Below are positions 50,888-60,001 of a stretch of 64,000 nt of DNA, in pieces. Source of the stretch: CAZPQK01 sp964588695 (GTDB taxonomy: Bacteria > Krumholzibacteriota > Krumholzibacteriia > WVZY01 > JAKEHA01); contig CAZPQK010000012.1 of NCBI GenBank assembly GCA_964588695.1, positions 36,493 through 100,492 of the forward strand, in the 5' to 3' direction. The position numbers and the translations under genes are program-made. The notes beneath the pieces are model-generated. The model did not search any database and had not been told where the DNA came from. It saw only the letters and a list, made by a program, of their open reading frames with translations. The stretch's first letter is position 1, and every line of letters begins with the position of its first letter.

Positions 50888-51877
50888 ATGTTAAAACGTT
50901 GGATCGCGTCGGTATTATTGGTAACCACCACGACGATGGTGTTACCGCTGCCGGTGTTTGCGCAGCAGCCACAGACCGACGCTGTCACCAGTACCTATCG
51001 AGTCGGCGAGGGGGACCGGGTGTTTCTGGTCGTGCCCGAACGGCCCGACCTGAACCGCGAGCTTGTTGTCCAGGCCAACGGTGCGGTTAATCTACCACTG
51101 ATCGGCGATATCGCGGTAGAAGGGCTCACCATCCAGGAAATCCAAGGTAAGCTGCTGCAGGCGCTTCAGGACTACTACCCAAGTGTCACACGCATACAAG
51201 TGTCACTTACGCGCGCAGTTAGCCAGGTGGTCTACATGACCGGGCAGGTTCGTTCGCCGGGCCGGATACCGCTAAGTGGCGAAATGAACCTGTGGGACGC
51301 CATTCGCGAAGCGGGCGGAGTCGCGCCAGGGGCGGAACTCAATAACGTCAGAATCATTAAAGATAAGAGTAGGGGTGGCACCATTACCGTGGTCGACGTT
51401 CAAAACGCTCTTGAGCGCGGCAGCGTTGCCGACCTCCCGACGATGGAGCCCGGCGACACGGTGCTGATTCCCAGCCAGGGCGAAACCTACACGGGTTCGC
51501 TCGGCGTGAATGTGTTTGGCGCGGTGGTAAACCCAGGGGTGTATCGGATTCAGGCGCGTCAGGATTTGGTTAGCGCCCTACTGCTTGCCGGTGGTCCTAG
51601 CGGTTCGGCGGCGATTAACCGCATCAAGATTATTCGTCCCCGCGACGACGGGACCATCGTCACCGTAGCGGTGGATTTGAACCGGTTTTTGAACGAAGGC
51701 GACCCGTTTTCGAATCCAAAGCTCCGTCCCGGCGATACGATTCATATTCCGCAAGAGGGACGAATCACGCGTCTGTTCAAGAGCGACATCAACGTGCTGA
51801 TTAATCTGGTGTCCACGGCGGTTACGACGACCGCGCTGATTATCACTTTGCGGGAAACGTTGAACAACGACAACTAA
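50888..51877 (+). CDS. Wza/GumB-like polysaccharide export outer-membrane protein
   Basis: 329 residues with a type I signal peptide (1-25, ending VFAQQ) and no lipobox Cys, unlike E. coli Wza. The Poly_export domain (YRVGEGDRVFLVVPERPDL, LPLIGDIAVEGLTIQE) is followed by two SLBB repeats (VYMTGQVRSPGRIPL, VNVFGAVVNPGVYRIQ). A final hydrophobic segment (INLVSTAVTTTALIITL) could be the outer-membrane helix. It forms the translocation channel with the Wzz/GumC protein 6 bases downstream. Confidence 0.88.
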   Translation: MLKRWIASVLLVTTTTMVLPLPVFAQQPQTDAVTSTYRVGEGDRVFLVVPERPDLNRELVVQANGAVNLPLIGDIAVEGLTIQEIQGKLLQALQDYYPSVTRIQVSLTRAVSQVVYMTGQVRSPGRIPLSGEMNLWDAIREAGGVAPGAELNNVRIIKDKSRGGTITVVDVQNALERGSVADLPTMEPGDTVLIPSQGETYTGSLGVNVFGAVVNPGVYRIQARQDLVSALLLAGGPSGSAAINRIKIIRPRDDGTIVTVAVDLNRFLNEGDPFSNPKLRPGDTIHIPQEGRITRLFKSDINVLINLVSTAVTTTALIITLRETLNNDN

Positions 51878-51883
51878 AGCAAC

Positions 51884-53551
51884 ATGCGACGAGTAGAGGA
51901 ACATAGAGGCAGCGAGCATATCCACAGCGACCAGGAAGGCGTTGCCGCCAATCTGCGCGAGTATGTGCGGGTGCTGTGGCGCAAGAAGTGGTACCTGCTT
52001 ATCCCGCTTGCCATCGCGTTGGGTGTGGTGCAAGCGGGCGTGCGTTATCTGGTTCCGATTTACGAGTCCCGGTCGTTGGTAAAGATTGCTAGCACCGGCT
52101 CCACCGATGCCACGGTTGACGATATTCTCGGAATTAGCCGCAGCAGTCGCGGCGCTCGCGCCAAGCAAGTCGCCCAAGAGACCGAGGCATTTATTAAGAG
52201 CAACCAATTCCTGGACGCTGTGATCCATGAACTGGGAATGGACCGCGACCCCCAGTTGCACGTGGCCGCGCAACGACAGCGTGAAAAACTGCACCCCGGC
52301 ATCAGCACGGATGAACTGGTGATGCTTCGCCTCCGCAACTTCCTTTCCGGGCGGATCGCAGTTCAACTGGGACCAACGACCGAATTGTTTTATATCGTCT
52401 ACGCTGACGCGAACCCAGAAGCCTGCCACCTCGTTGCCGATGCGATAACGCAACTGTATATTGAGCGGCGCGACGAGGAAACCAGCGATAGTTTCCGCAA
52501 AGCTCGCGAAATCGCCCTTGAGCAGTTGCCCGTGGCCGAAGAACGGCTCCGCCAGGCTAAGCGCGAGCTAACTCAGTTTCAGCTGTCGCAGGTCAAGACC
52601 GACCAGGGCCCCATCACCGACGTAAACCTGGCAACGGCGCAGTTGCTGCGGCAAGACATCCAATTGGAGATCTCCAAGTCCAACGAAACCCTCAGTCGGA
52701 TGCGCCAGCGCCTGAGCGAGTTTGTCACCGCCATCCCCAGTCGTACGCCGGTGTGGAACGACAACGAATTTTCGGCGGCACTGCGAACACTAAAAAGCAC
52801 GCGCGAACGCGAACTGCGTACCGAGTTGTTGGGGGGCGTGCCTAATGCCGAAGCGTTGGTGCCGGCGCGCACCAGCTTGAATCGTCGCCTGAACGATTTG
52901 GTGGGCGCCAACTACACCAGCATCAACGCAGATGTGCATCCGTTCTTGCAAGAGTACTTTTTCCAAACCGCAGATCTTGAAGGGCAACAGCACAAGCTTA
53001 ATCAGTTAAACGCTTGGCTTTCGCAGTACGACGCATCCAAAAACTCTTCGCCGGTCTTAAGCATACGCGAGCAGGAACTCGCTCGCGAAGTTGAGCGCGC
53101 CCAGGGCGACGTTGACCGCAACCGTGACATCCTGGAAAACGTCGAGGGCCGCGAAGGAATGGAAGAGCAACTAACACGCGTAGAGGTTGTGGAAACCGCC
53201 AACAAGCCGCTCGATCCAGTACATCCAAATAAAATAAAGATCATGGTTGTCGCTGTCATGCTCGGCATGGTGCTCGGCGGTGGCACCTTGCTGCTCACCG
53301 AGTACACGGACAGCTCGTTTCGTACCGTTGAAGAAGTCGAAAAGCACTTGGGCTTGAAAGTGCTGGGCACGGTTCCGCGTTTTGACGACGCGCCCAAGGG
53401 ATCGGAAGGGCGTGCCAAGCGCGTGCTGCTATGGGTTACCACCTGCCTGGTGATTACCGGGGCATCAATCGCTGGTTTCTACTACTACGGTAAGAGTTCG
53501 CGCAACGCGATGATCGACTTGAACATCTCGCAAACCACGGGGCAGCGATGA
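51884..53551 (+). CDS. Wzz/GumC-like chain-length and export co-polymerase
   Basis: 555 residues. An N-terminal helix (WYLLIPLAIALGVVQAGV), a Wzz domain (YLVPIYESRSLVKI), a long periplasmic coiled-coil (about 190-430), a second helix near 445 (IMVVAVMLGMVLGGGTLLL) and a short cytoplasmic segment with VEKHLGLKVLGTVP, then a third helix (VLLWVTTCLVITGASIAGF). It lacks a fused kinase domain; the kinase is the next gene, overlapping by 4 bases. Confidence 0.86.
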   Translation: MRRVEEHRGSEHIHSDQEGVAANLREYVRVLWRKKWYLLIPLAIALGVVQAGVRYLVPIYESRSLVKIASTGSTDATVDDILGISRSSRGARAKQVAQETEAFIKSNQFLDAVIHELGMDRDPQLHVAAQRQREKLHPGISTDELVMLRLRNFLSGRIAVQLGPTTELFYIVYADANPEACHLVADAITQLYIERRDEETSDSFRKAREIALEQLPVAEERLRQAKRELTQFQLSQVKTDQGPITDVNLATAQLLRQDIQLEISKSNETLSRMRQRLSEFVTAIPSRTPVWNDNEFSAALRTLKSTRERELRTELLGGVPNAEALVPARTSLNRRLNDLVGANYTSINADVHPFLQEYFFQTADLEGQQHKLNQLNAWLSQYDASKNSSPVLSIREQELAREVERAQGDVDRNRDILENVEGREGMEEQLTRVEVVETANKPLDPVHPNKIKIMVVAVMLGMVLGGGTLLLTEYTDSSFRTVEEVEKHLGLKVLGTVPRFDDAPKGSEGRAKRVLLWVTTCLVITGASIAGFYYYGKSSRNAMIDLNISQTTGQR

Positions 53552-54240
53552 AGACCGGCGAGAACATCTTTGAATACTACGACGGCGAATCGCCAATTTC
53601 GACCGAGCTGCGTCGCCTGTATCATAATGCCAAGCGCAAAGAGAATGGCGACCACTACAAGTCGTTCCTGATTACCAGTTCGCAACGCGGAGAGGGAAAG
53701 AGCACCATTTCGTCGTGGTTAGCGATGACCGTCGCCCAGTTTCCGCGCAAGAAGGTGCTCTATATCGACGCTGACCTTCGTCGCCCGCGCGGTCACAAAA
53801 TGTTCGGCCTTGAGTGCGCCATCGGTTTGCGTGAGGCCCTGGAAGACCAAAGTGACCCGATGGAAGTGGTCAAGAAAACGCCGGTTGAAAACTTGCACGT
53901 GATTACCGCCGGCGAACGAACTCCACAACCGGGCAAACTTTTCGAATCGGAAACGCTCACCGAGGTGTTTGACAAGCTCGCGTTCTACTACGATGTCGTC
54001 ATCGTAGATAGCGCACCCGTCCTCGCGGTCAGCGACACACTTTACCTGTGCCCGGTAATCGAGTCGGTGTTGCTGGTGGTGCGTGCCGGCGAAACCCCGC
54101 GCGAGGTGGTAATACGGTCGCGAAACATTCTTTTTGACTCTGGCGCCAACGTCACGGGCGTGGTCGTGAACAACGCCTCGCAAGTACTTCCTTACTACTA
54201 CGACTACAGCTACTACGGTTACGCCCCCGACAAAGAGTAG
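53548..54240 (+). CDS. Bacterial tyrosine autokinase (BY-kinase, CpsD/CapB type)
   Basis: 230 residues. Walker A SSQRGEGKST (about 51-60), Walker A' LYIDADLRRP and Walker B VVIVDSAPVL (the D-x-D variant of BY-kinases). A C-terminal Tyr cluster (seven Tyr in YYYDYSYYGY) is the autophosphorylated tail. It works with the Wzz/GumC protein to control polymer length and export. Separate kinase and co-polymerase polypeptides recall Firmicutes and deltaproteobacterial loci. Confidence 0.9.
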   Translation: MKTGENIFEYYDGESPISTELRRLYHNAKRKENGDHYKSFLITSSQRGEGKSTISSWLAMTVAQFPRKKVLYIDADLRRPRGHKMFGLECAIGLREALEDQSDPMEVVKKTPVENLHVITAGERTPQPGKLFESETLTEVFDKLAFYYDVVIVDSAPVLAVSDTLYLCPVIESVLLVVRAGETPREVVIRSRNILFDSGANVTGVVVNNASQVLPYYYDYSYYGYAPDKE

Positions 54241-54262
54241 TCGCAAAACAAGAGATAGAGAG

Positions 54263-55438
54263 ATGCGAGTATTGGTCTCGACCGGGATTTTTCCCAACCG
54301 GACGGATGGGAACCGGGGAATCTACATCTTTAAACAGGCTCTCGCGCTAAGCCGCCGTGCCGAGGTTAAGGCCGTTGCGCCGGTGCCGTACTTTCCGCCG
54401 ATCATTCCGTTGGCAACCTATCGCCGGTACGCCGAAATTCCTACGCGGGACACGCTGGAGGGAATCGATACCAGCTACCCGCGTTATCTGGTGATTCCAA
54501 AGGTGGCGCGATTTCTGCACGGATGGACGCTGTTTGCATCCACGTTTAGATTCTATCGTCGCATTGTCGCGTCATTCCGGCCGGACGTGATTTTGGGGTT
54601 CTTCGCCTACCCCTACGGATTCGGCAATGCGCTCCTGGGCAAAGCGTTCAAATTGCCGGTTGTGGTGAGCTGTCGCGGTAGCGACATCAACTGGCTGGCG
54701 CGTCCGTTCATGCGACGACGGATGATTTCCTGGGCGCTGCGCAACTGCGACCGTGTGCTGGCGGTAAGCGCTGATCTCGGCGAGAAGATTGTAGACCTGG
54801 GCGTACCGCGTGAGCGCGTGGAGGTGGTTGCGAATGGAATCGAGACCGAACGCTTTCGGCTTAGTAGTCGTGCCGACGCACGTAAGCAGTTGGGGTTGCC
54901 AGCCGATCAAAAAGTGATCGTCTGTGTCAGTCGTCTTAGCTTCGAAAAGGGGATCGATATTCTCGTAGACGCCAGCCAAACGCTTGGAGACGACGCCCAC
55001 ATCTACGTGGTGGGAGACGGCGCTGCCCGCCCCGACCTTGAGCGTCAGATTGCCCAGCTGGCCGACCGCACCCGGATAAGCCTGGTAGGTGCGCGACCTC
55101 ACGACGAAGTGCCAATATGGATGAGCGCCGCCGATGTTACAGTGTTGTCCAGTCGAACAGAGGGACATCCGAACGTGGTCCTGGAGTCGCTTGCTAGCGG
55201 GCGACCGGTCGTAGCGGCACGAGTGGGAGGCGCGCCCGAGATTTTGCACAGCGACGATCTGGGAATCCTGGTTACCCCTGAAAACGCAAAGGCCCTTGGA
55301 GAGGGCTTGAACCGGGCGTTAGCGCGCGATTGGGACGAGGACCGTCTGTATCAAGAAGCCGCCCGACGCACGTGGGATAACGTCGCGGCCGACCTGGAAA
55401 AGATTTTAGAAGACGTCATTCAGCATCGCCAAACCTAA
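54263..55438 (+). CDS. GT4 family glycosyltransferase
   Basis: 391 residues of GT-B fold. VSTGIFPNRTDGNRGIYIF opens the acceptor domain, PRERVEVVANGIETERF is the linker, and VSRLSFEKGIDIL, RTEGHPNVVLESLASGRPVVA with the E-x7-E motif identify GT4. It probably adds a sugar to the lipid-linked repeat unit. AGAGAG is the ribosome site. Confidence 0.88.
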   Translation: MRVLVSTGIFPNRTDGNRGIYIFKQALALSRRAEVKAVAPVPYFPPIIPLATYRRYAEIPTRDTLEGIDTSYPRYLVIPKVARFLHGWTLFASTFRFYRRIVASFRPDVILGFFAYPYGFGNALLGKAFKLPVVVSCRGSDINWLARPFMRRRMISWALRNCDRVLAVSADLGEKIVDLGVPRERVEVVANGIETERFRLSSRADARKQLGLPADQKVIVCVSRLSFEKGIDILVDASQTLGDDAHIYVVGDGAARPDLERQIAQLADRTRISLVGARPHDEVPIWMSAADVTVLSSRTEGHPNVVLESLASGRPVVAARVGGAPEILHSDDLGILVTPENAKALGEGLNRALARDWDEDRLYQEAARRTWDNVAADLEKILEDVIQHRQT

Positions 55439-55447
55439 GGGACTCAC

Positions 55448-56533
55448 ATGTCATTAAAAGTCGTTATCGTCGGTTGCGGGAAGATCGCCGACGGACACGC
55501 AGAAGAAATACAGAAACAAGAAAACGCACGACTGGTAGCCGTGTGCGATTTGGAGTTGCTGATGGCCGAGCAACTCGCGCGGCGCTTTGGCGTACCGTCG
55601 TTCTATGACAACTTTGCGGAATGTCTGGAGAAAGAACAGCCCGACGTGGTGCACATCACAACTCCGCCACAAGTTCATTTACTGCTGGCAAAAATGGCGA
55701 TCGACGCCGGTGCGCACGTGTACGTCGAAAAGCCGCTGGCAATGAACGCCGCCGAGGGCGAAGAGTTGATCGCATACGCAGAGGCCCACGACAAGAATGT
55801 CACCGTTGGGCATAGTTTTAACTTCGATCCGCCAGCGCTGTTAATCCGCGACCTGGTCAAGCAGGGACAACTGGGCGACGTCGTTCACATGGAAAGCTTC
55901 TTCGGCTACAACCTCTCGGGCCCATTTGGCGCTACCATTCTGGGCGACAGCGGCCATTGGGTGCACGCGCTTCCAGGGAAGCTGTTTCACAATAACATCG
56001 ATCACATGCTCAACAAGATTCTTGATTTCCTGCCGGACGAACGCCCAGAAGTTAACGCGTTCGCTTTCAACGCGCGAGAGAAGCGCTACGGAGATGTTCG
56101 CGATGACCTGTACGACGAGCTACGCGTAGTAATTCGGGGAGAGAAGTGCACTGCGTACGGCACCTTCTGCTCTCACTCGCTGCCGGTGCAACATTATTTG
56201 CGCGTCTTCGGCAGCAAGAATTCCGCGCACGTGGACTACAACATTCGTACCGTCACGTTTGCGCACAGTCCCTCGCTGCCCAGCGCCATCGGCCGGGTCC
56301 TGCCTGCGTTTAAGCGGGGATGGCAGTACCAGAAGGAAGGCTGGCGAAACGTGTTTCGCTTTGCCAAATCAAAGTATCACTTCTTTATGGGCATGAACGA
56401 GCTAATCCGCCAGTTTTACGAGTCGGTTGAGCATGGCACCGAGCCACCAATCTCTCACCGCGACATGCGGCGCATGTCCTGGTTGCTTGACGAGATCTTC
56501 GCACAGATTTCTGCAACTCAGGAGGTGCGCTAA
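55448..56533 (+). CDS. Gfo/Idh/MocA family NAD(P)-dependent oxidoreductase
   Basis: 361 residues. VVIVGCGKIADGHAEEI is the dinucleotide site; EKPLAMNAAEGEEL contains the conserved E-K-P (Lys catalysis), with H177-region GHWVHALPGK later. It likely oxidises a sugar-nucleotide or other polyol; in surface-polysaccharide loci such genes make 3-keto or deoxyamino sugars. No transaminase is adjacent. The stop shares one base with the next ATG. Confidence 0.85.
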   Translation: MSLKVVIVGCGKIADGHAEEIQKQENARLVAVCDLELLMAEQLARRFGVPSFYDNFAECLEKEQPDVVHITTPPQVHLLLAKMAIDAGAHVYVEKPLAMNAAEGEELIAYAEAHDKNVTVGHSFNFDPPALLIRDLVKQGQLGDVVHMESFFGYNLSGPFGATILGDSGHWVHALPGKLFHNNIDHMLNKILDFLPDERPEVNAFAFNAREKRYGDVRDDLYDELRVVIRGEKCTAYGTFCSHSLPVQHYLRVFGSKNSAHVDYNIRTVTFAHSPSLPSAIGRVLPAFKRGWQYQKEGWRNVFRFAKSKYHFFMGMNELIRQFYESVEHGTEPPISHRDMRRMSWLLDEIFAQISATQEVR

Positions 56534-57546
56534 TGAAGGTGCTCGTTACCGGTTCTTCGGGGTTCTTGGGAAGTGCATTGGTGGAACGCTTGCTCGCTAA
56601 CGGTCACAACGACATTCGTTGCTTTGTTCGACCGTCGAGTAATCGCGCCAGACTGGAAGCAATCGCCGAGCGATACCCGGACGCGCAGCTTGAATTTGCT
56701 ACCGGCAACATTACCAGTGCTGACGATGTGGAAGAGGCTATTAAAGGGTGCAAGGTAGTGTTTCATCTGGCGGCGGCTATGGCGGGCGGCGCTGCCGATA
56801 TGTTTTTGAACACCGTCGTGGGTTCCAAGAACGTTCTTGAAGCCGTAACTCGACGCAAGACGGTAAAGGTGGTGCTGGTGAGTTCGATGGGTGTGTATGG
56901 CGTTGCCGATCAGCCCGGCGGTTACATCGTCACCGAAAACACGCCGCTCGACCCGCACCCCGAACAGCGCGATGTGTACTCGTACTCCAAATGGCGTCAG
57001 GAAAAACTCTTCGAAGAGTACCGCGCGAAGAGTGACTTTCCGCTGGTGATTCTTCGCCCCGGCGTCATTTATGGCCGCGGAGGGGCGGCTATGTCTTCGC
57101 GAGTTGGCGTTAACGTGTTCGGTATTTTTCTACATTTGGGCCGCAGCAACATGCTACCTCTAACCCATGTGGTGAACACCGCCGAAGCATGCGTGGTTGC
57201 GGGTATGCACGCCGACGCAGTGGGACAGGTCTACAATGTCGTCGACGATGACATTCCTACCTGCCGTGAGTTTCTTAAGCATTACCGCCGTATTGTAAAA
57301 CGTGTGCCCTACGTCACGTTGCCTTACTTTTTTACCCGTTGGATGTCGGGAGTCGTGGCGCGCTATCACAAGTTCTCCAGAGGACAATTGCCAGCCATTT
57401 TTACGCCTTACAAATCGGCAGCGATTTGGAAGGGGAATCGTTTTGACAACAGCAAGCTGAAGGCATTGGGGTGGCGGCAGTTGGTATCAACACGGGACGG
57501 ACTGTCCGAGTCGCTGCAGTATCACCGCGAACAAATCGGAGTGTAG
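56533..57546 (+). CDS. NAD-dependent epimerase/dehydratase (extended SDR)
   Basis: 337 residues. VTGSSGFLGSALVERLL is the nucleotide turn, VFHLAAAMAGG follows, then VSSMGVYG and YSYSKWRQEKLF (YxxxK). Sequence around FVRPSSNRARL resembles dihydroflavonol-reductase-like SDRs rather than UDP-galactose epimerases. The substrate is unknown; the position suggests sugar modification. AGGAGG lies 5 bases before the ATG. Confidence 0.82.
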   Translation: MKVLVTGSSGFLGSALVERLLANGHNDIRCFVRPSSNRARLEAIAERYPDAQLEFATGNITSADDVEEAIKGCKVVFHLAAAMAGGAADMFLNTVVGSKNVLEAVTRRKTVKVVLVSSMGVYGVADQPGGYIVTENTPLDPHPEQRDVYSYSKWRQEKLFEEYRAKSDFPLVILRPGVIYGRGGAAMSSRVGVNVFGIFLHLGRSNMLPLTHVVNTAEACVVAGMHADAVGQVYNVVDDDIPTCREFLKHYRRIVKRVPYVTLPYFFTRWMSGVVARYHKFSRGQLPAIFTPYKSAAIWKGNRFDNSKLKALGWRQLVSTRDGLSESLQYHREQIGV

Positions 57547-57552
57547 CTGGGG

Positions 57553-58665
57553 TTGACCAACCCAACCGATAAGATCGTTGTCGCCCAGATCGTACAGAAC
57601 CTGGATGTTGGTGGGTTGGAACGCGTCGTCATCAACCTGCTGCTGCACGGCAACCACGAACGCTTCGCGCCGATTCTGATTACGCTCGGCAATGGCGGGG
57701 CGCTGGCCGACGAAGTGCGCGATCGCGGTATTCCTGTGCTCACAATGAACAAGGGCACTGGCCGGTTTATTGGCCTGCCCTGGCAGCTTGCTGGCGTCAT
57801 GCGCGAGCATCGCGTTTCGGTAGTTCACGCCCACAACCACTCGCCGCTCTTGTATGGCGCGCTGGCAGCCCGCCTGGCGGGGGTGTCACGGGTTGTGTTT
57901 ACGTCGCACGGAATCAAAACGTCGTCGCGGCCCCTGGCGGCACGTTTACGCAGAATGGGGATGCTCCACGACATGGTCTACGTTTCCGACGATTCACGCG
58001 ACCACGCGGTCACCAGCGGCGGGGTTTCGCCCGAAGACGCACGGGTAATCATAAACGGCATCGATATCGGCCGCTATGCGGCGCCTGATGAGCGCGAGAT
58101 GTCGCAAATTCGCTCCCAACTGGGACTCGGTCCCGAAACTCGGGTTTATGGCATCGTTGCCCGCCTGAACGAGGCCAAGGATCACCCAAACCTTCTGCGG
58201 GCTTTCGCGCAACTCCACGAGCGAATGGGCAATGCCCATCTGCTGGTGATCGGCGACGGTGAAACTCGTGAGGAGGTGGAGCAGGTTCGTGCCGAGTTGG
58301 GCCTGGAGCAGTCAGTAACCTTAATGGGTAACCGGAAGGATATTCCGCAACTGCTTGGTGTTATTGATGTTTTCGTGTTATCTTCACGCCGAGAGGGTAT
58401 GGCCATGACCCTGCTAGAGGCAATGGCCGCCGGCAGGCCAATCGTGGCCACAAGGGTCGGCGGGAACCCAGAGGTGGTGGCTGAGGATGAAACCGGCCTG
58501 ATCGTTGCTCCGGAATCTGTTGAAGCCCTGGCCGAAGGAATGTGGCGCCTGGGCAGCGATCCGGATATGATGGCCCGCATGGGCGCCGCCGCCCGGGAAC
58601 GGGTCGCGGAATATTTTAGTGTCGCCGCGATGTGCGATCGTTACGAAGCGCTTTATCAATCTTAG
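57553..58665 (+). CDS. GT4 family glycosyltransferase, TTG start
   Basis: 370 residues from a TTG; no ATG or GTG nearby gives the conserved beginning IVVAQIVQNLDVGGLERVVI. GT-B fold with HAHNHSPLLYGALAARLAG, INGIDIGRY, IVARLNEAKDHPNLLRAF and SSRREGMAMTLLEAMAAGRPIVAT. Similar to GT4 enzymes that begin with 'GGLE' acceptor loops. Six bases after the SDR; the Shine-Dalgarno is weak, consistent with coupling. Confidence 0.82.
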   Translation: MTNPTDKIVVAQIVQNLDVGGLERVVINLLLHGNHERFAPILITLGNGGALADEVRDRGIPVLTMNKGTGRFIGLPWQLAGVMREHRVSVVHAHNHSPLLYGALAARLAGVSRVVFTSHGIKTSSRPLAARLRRMGMLHDMVYVSDDSRDHAVTSGGVSPEDARVIINGIDIGRYAAPDEREMSQIRSQLGLGPETRVYGIVARLNEAKDHPNLLRAFAQLHERMGNAHLLVIGDGETREEVEQVRAELGLEQSVTLMGNRKDIPQLLGVIDVFVLSSRREGMAMTLLEAMAAGRPIVATRVGGNPEVVAEDETGLIVAPESVEALAEGMWRLGSDPDMMARMGAAARERVAEYFSVAAMCDRYEALYQS

Positions 58666-58687
58666 GCCCGGAGGCCTCAGGAGAATC

Positions 58688-59674
58688 ATGAGCACCGTTT
58701 ATCTTCGTCCCACTGCCGAACGCTCGGTTCACGATGTCGTCCTTGAGATCATGGAAAAGATGGATTACCGCTCCATCGTTCCGGAAAACGCCAAAGTGGT
58801 CATAAAGGTAAACCTTTCCACGCCATTTGCTGAGAACGCGAAGGCATCCAACACCGACCCTGAGATCCTGGACGCGGTGCTTTCTATCCTAAAGAATCGC
58901 ACGCCCAACCTGGTGGTAGGCGAGTCCAATGGCATGCGCTATGACACTGAAGAAGCCTTTAAGGTTTCGGGTTACATTCCAATTATCGAGAAGCACGGTG
59001 CAAGCTGGATTAACTTCACCAAAGACGAGTGGGTGGAGACTGGGAATCCGGTGATCAAGGGCTGGGGATTGTCTAAGACGCTTCTCGACGCCGACGTCTT
59101 TGTTACGTTGCCCGTGCTAAAAACGCACGCGACCACCGTTTTTACCGGAGCGCTCAAGAATCAGTTTGGATGTTATCCGCAACACAATCGGATCTTGCTC
59201 CACCCGAAACTAGACCGCGTTTTAGTGATTATTAACCAGATTCTAAAACCCAGAATTTGCATCATGGACGGAATCGTCGCCATGGAGGGCCGCGGCCCAA
59301 TTAACGGCGAGCCCCGTCCGTACGGTGTCATTTTGGGTAGCACCGATCCGGTGGCGTTGGATGCAAGCGCAATGCGCCTGGTGGGCATCGACCCGACGAC
59401 TTCCCGGCACGTTCGCTGGGCGTCCGAAGACGGTGTGGGTAAGATCGCGGGAAGCGATATCACGATTGACGGTGATTTTGAGGGACTCAAGTGCGAGTTC
59501 AAGCCCGCAGAGCTCGATTTGCCAATTCGAGCACTTGGGTGGATTTCGCGGTCCAAGTTCCTCACGGAAAAGCTGATCCTTGACCCAGAGGCGTTCTATC
59601 CGCTTCGAAAGGTCGCGTTTGTGTTTCGAGACATACGTGACACGGTGCTAGGCCGGCGAAAAGAACCGTCCTAG
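58688..59674 (+). CDS. DUF362 family protein
   Basis: 328 residues from the ATG at 58688 with AGGAG upstream; the frame is open back to 58619 within the previous gene. KVVIKVNLST, VGESNGMRYDTEEAF, DVFVTLPVLKTHATTVFTGALKNQFG and MDGIVAMEGRGPINGEPRP are the DUF362 signature blocks. It lacks the 4Fe-4S ferredoxin domain often fused to this family. Function unknown. It is the last gene of the exopolysaccharide operon, where this family is not a standard component. Confidence 0.82.
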   Translation: MSTVYLRPTAERSVHDVVLEIMEKMDYRSIVPENAKVVIKVNLSTPFAENAKASNTDPEILDAVLSILKNRTPNLVVGESNGMRYDTEEAFKVSGYIPIIEKHGASWINFTKDEWVETGNPVIKGWGLSKTLLDADVFVTLPVLKTHATTVFTGALKNQFGCYPQHNRILLHPKLDRVLVIINQILKPRICIMDGIVAMEGRGPINGEPRPYGVILGSTDPVALDASAMRLVGIDPTTSRHVRWASEDGVGKIAGSDITIDGDFEGLKCEFKPAELDLPIRALGWISRSKFLTEKLILDPEAFYPLRKVAFVFRDIRDTVLGRRKEPS

Positions 59675-59695
59675 CGCATCAATATCCCCCTGGCA

Positions 59696-59713
59696 AAGCG
59701 CAATTTTGCGCTT
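59696..59713. repeat. Perfect hairpin after the exopolysaccharide operon
   Basis: AAGCGCAA-TT-TTGCGCTT, 8-base arms, 21 bases after the DUF362 stop. There is no T run, so it is at most a weak terminator or an mRNA 3'-end stabiliser. The following 130 bases contain two GCGGTGACG copies (near 59766 and 59787) and nothing coding. Confidence 0.5.
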
Positions 59714-59842
59714 GGCATACCGTGCAAATATCGGCAAGTATGCGACCATAACGCATAATTTTCCGCCGCGGTGACGCAGCTTGCACGGCGGTGACGGCTG
59801 GCCCCCACCTAAGCCGCGCTTTTAAGCAGTTGCAAATTGGAC

Positions 59843-59908
59843 AGTTACGGGAGAAGCAAAAAGGGGCGTGGATATTGCTCTGTCCAAACCCGTAACTCAC
59901 TGTAAAAT
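59843..59908 (+). promoter_or_regulatory. Candidate promoter with flanking 9-base inverted repeat
   Basis: AGTTACGGG (59843-59851) and CCCGTAACT (59889-59897) are perfect complements, each preceded or followed by a GGACA/TGTCC match. The right arm falls just ahead of a -10-like TAAAAT (59903-59908); the -35 is poor, which suggests an activated promoter. Predicted start near 59915. Confidence 0.4.
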
Positions 59909-59914
59909 AGCCGC

Positions 59915-59975
59915 TTAGGGCTCATCCTTCCGGTTTCGAACCGGCGACGTTTCTCGGCTTCGTCGAATGGCCTAA
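59915..59975 (+). other. Structured 5' leader (possible three-way junction RNA) of the lyase-like gene
   Basis: Starting at the predicted transcript end, TTAGG (59915-59919) pairs with CCTAA (59971-59975), with CAT/ATG inside it. Within lie hairpin CCGGTT-TCG-AACCGG (59930-59944) and hairpin CGACG/CGTCG (59945-59949 with 59961-59965). The Shine-Dalgarno GGAGGA follows at 59989. It does not match c-di-GMP-I or other riboswitch consensus known to me. Structure is by eye. Confidence 0.4.
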
Positions 59976-60001
59976 ACGGGTTAAAAACGGAGGAAGTGGA
60001 C

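Noticed and set aside
51578..52453. 291-codon minus-strand frame across the Wza-like and Wzz genes
   Set aside because: Spans the junction of two well supported genes on the other strand; shadow frame.
59881..59995. c-di-GMP-I riboswitch ahead of the lyase-like gene
   Set aside because: GGCCTAAAC is suggestive, but the conserved GGGCAAA and GGACGCAAAGCC blocks of the aptamer are absent.
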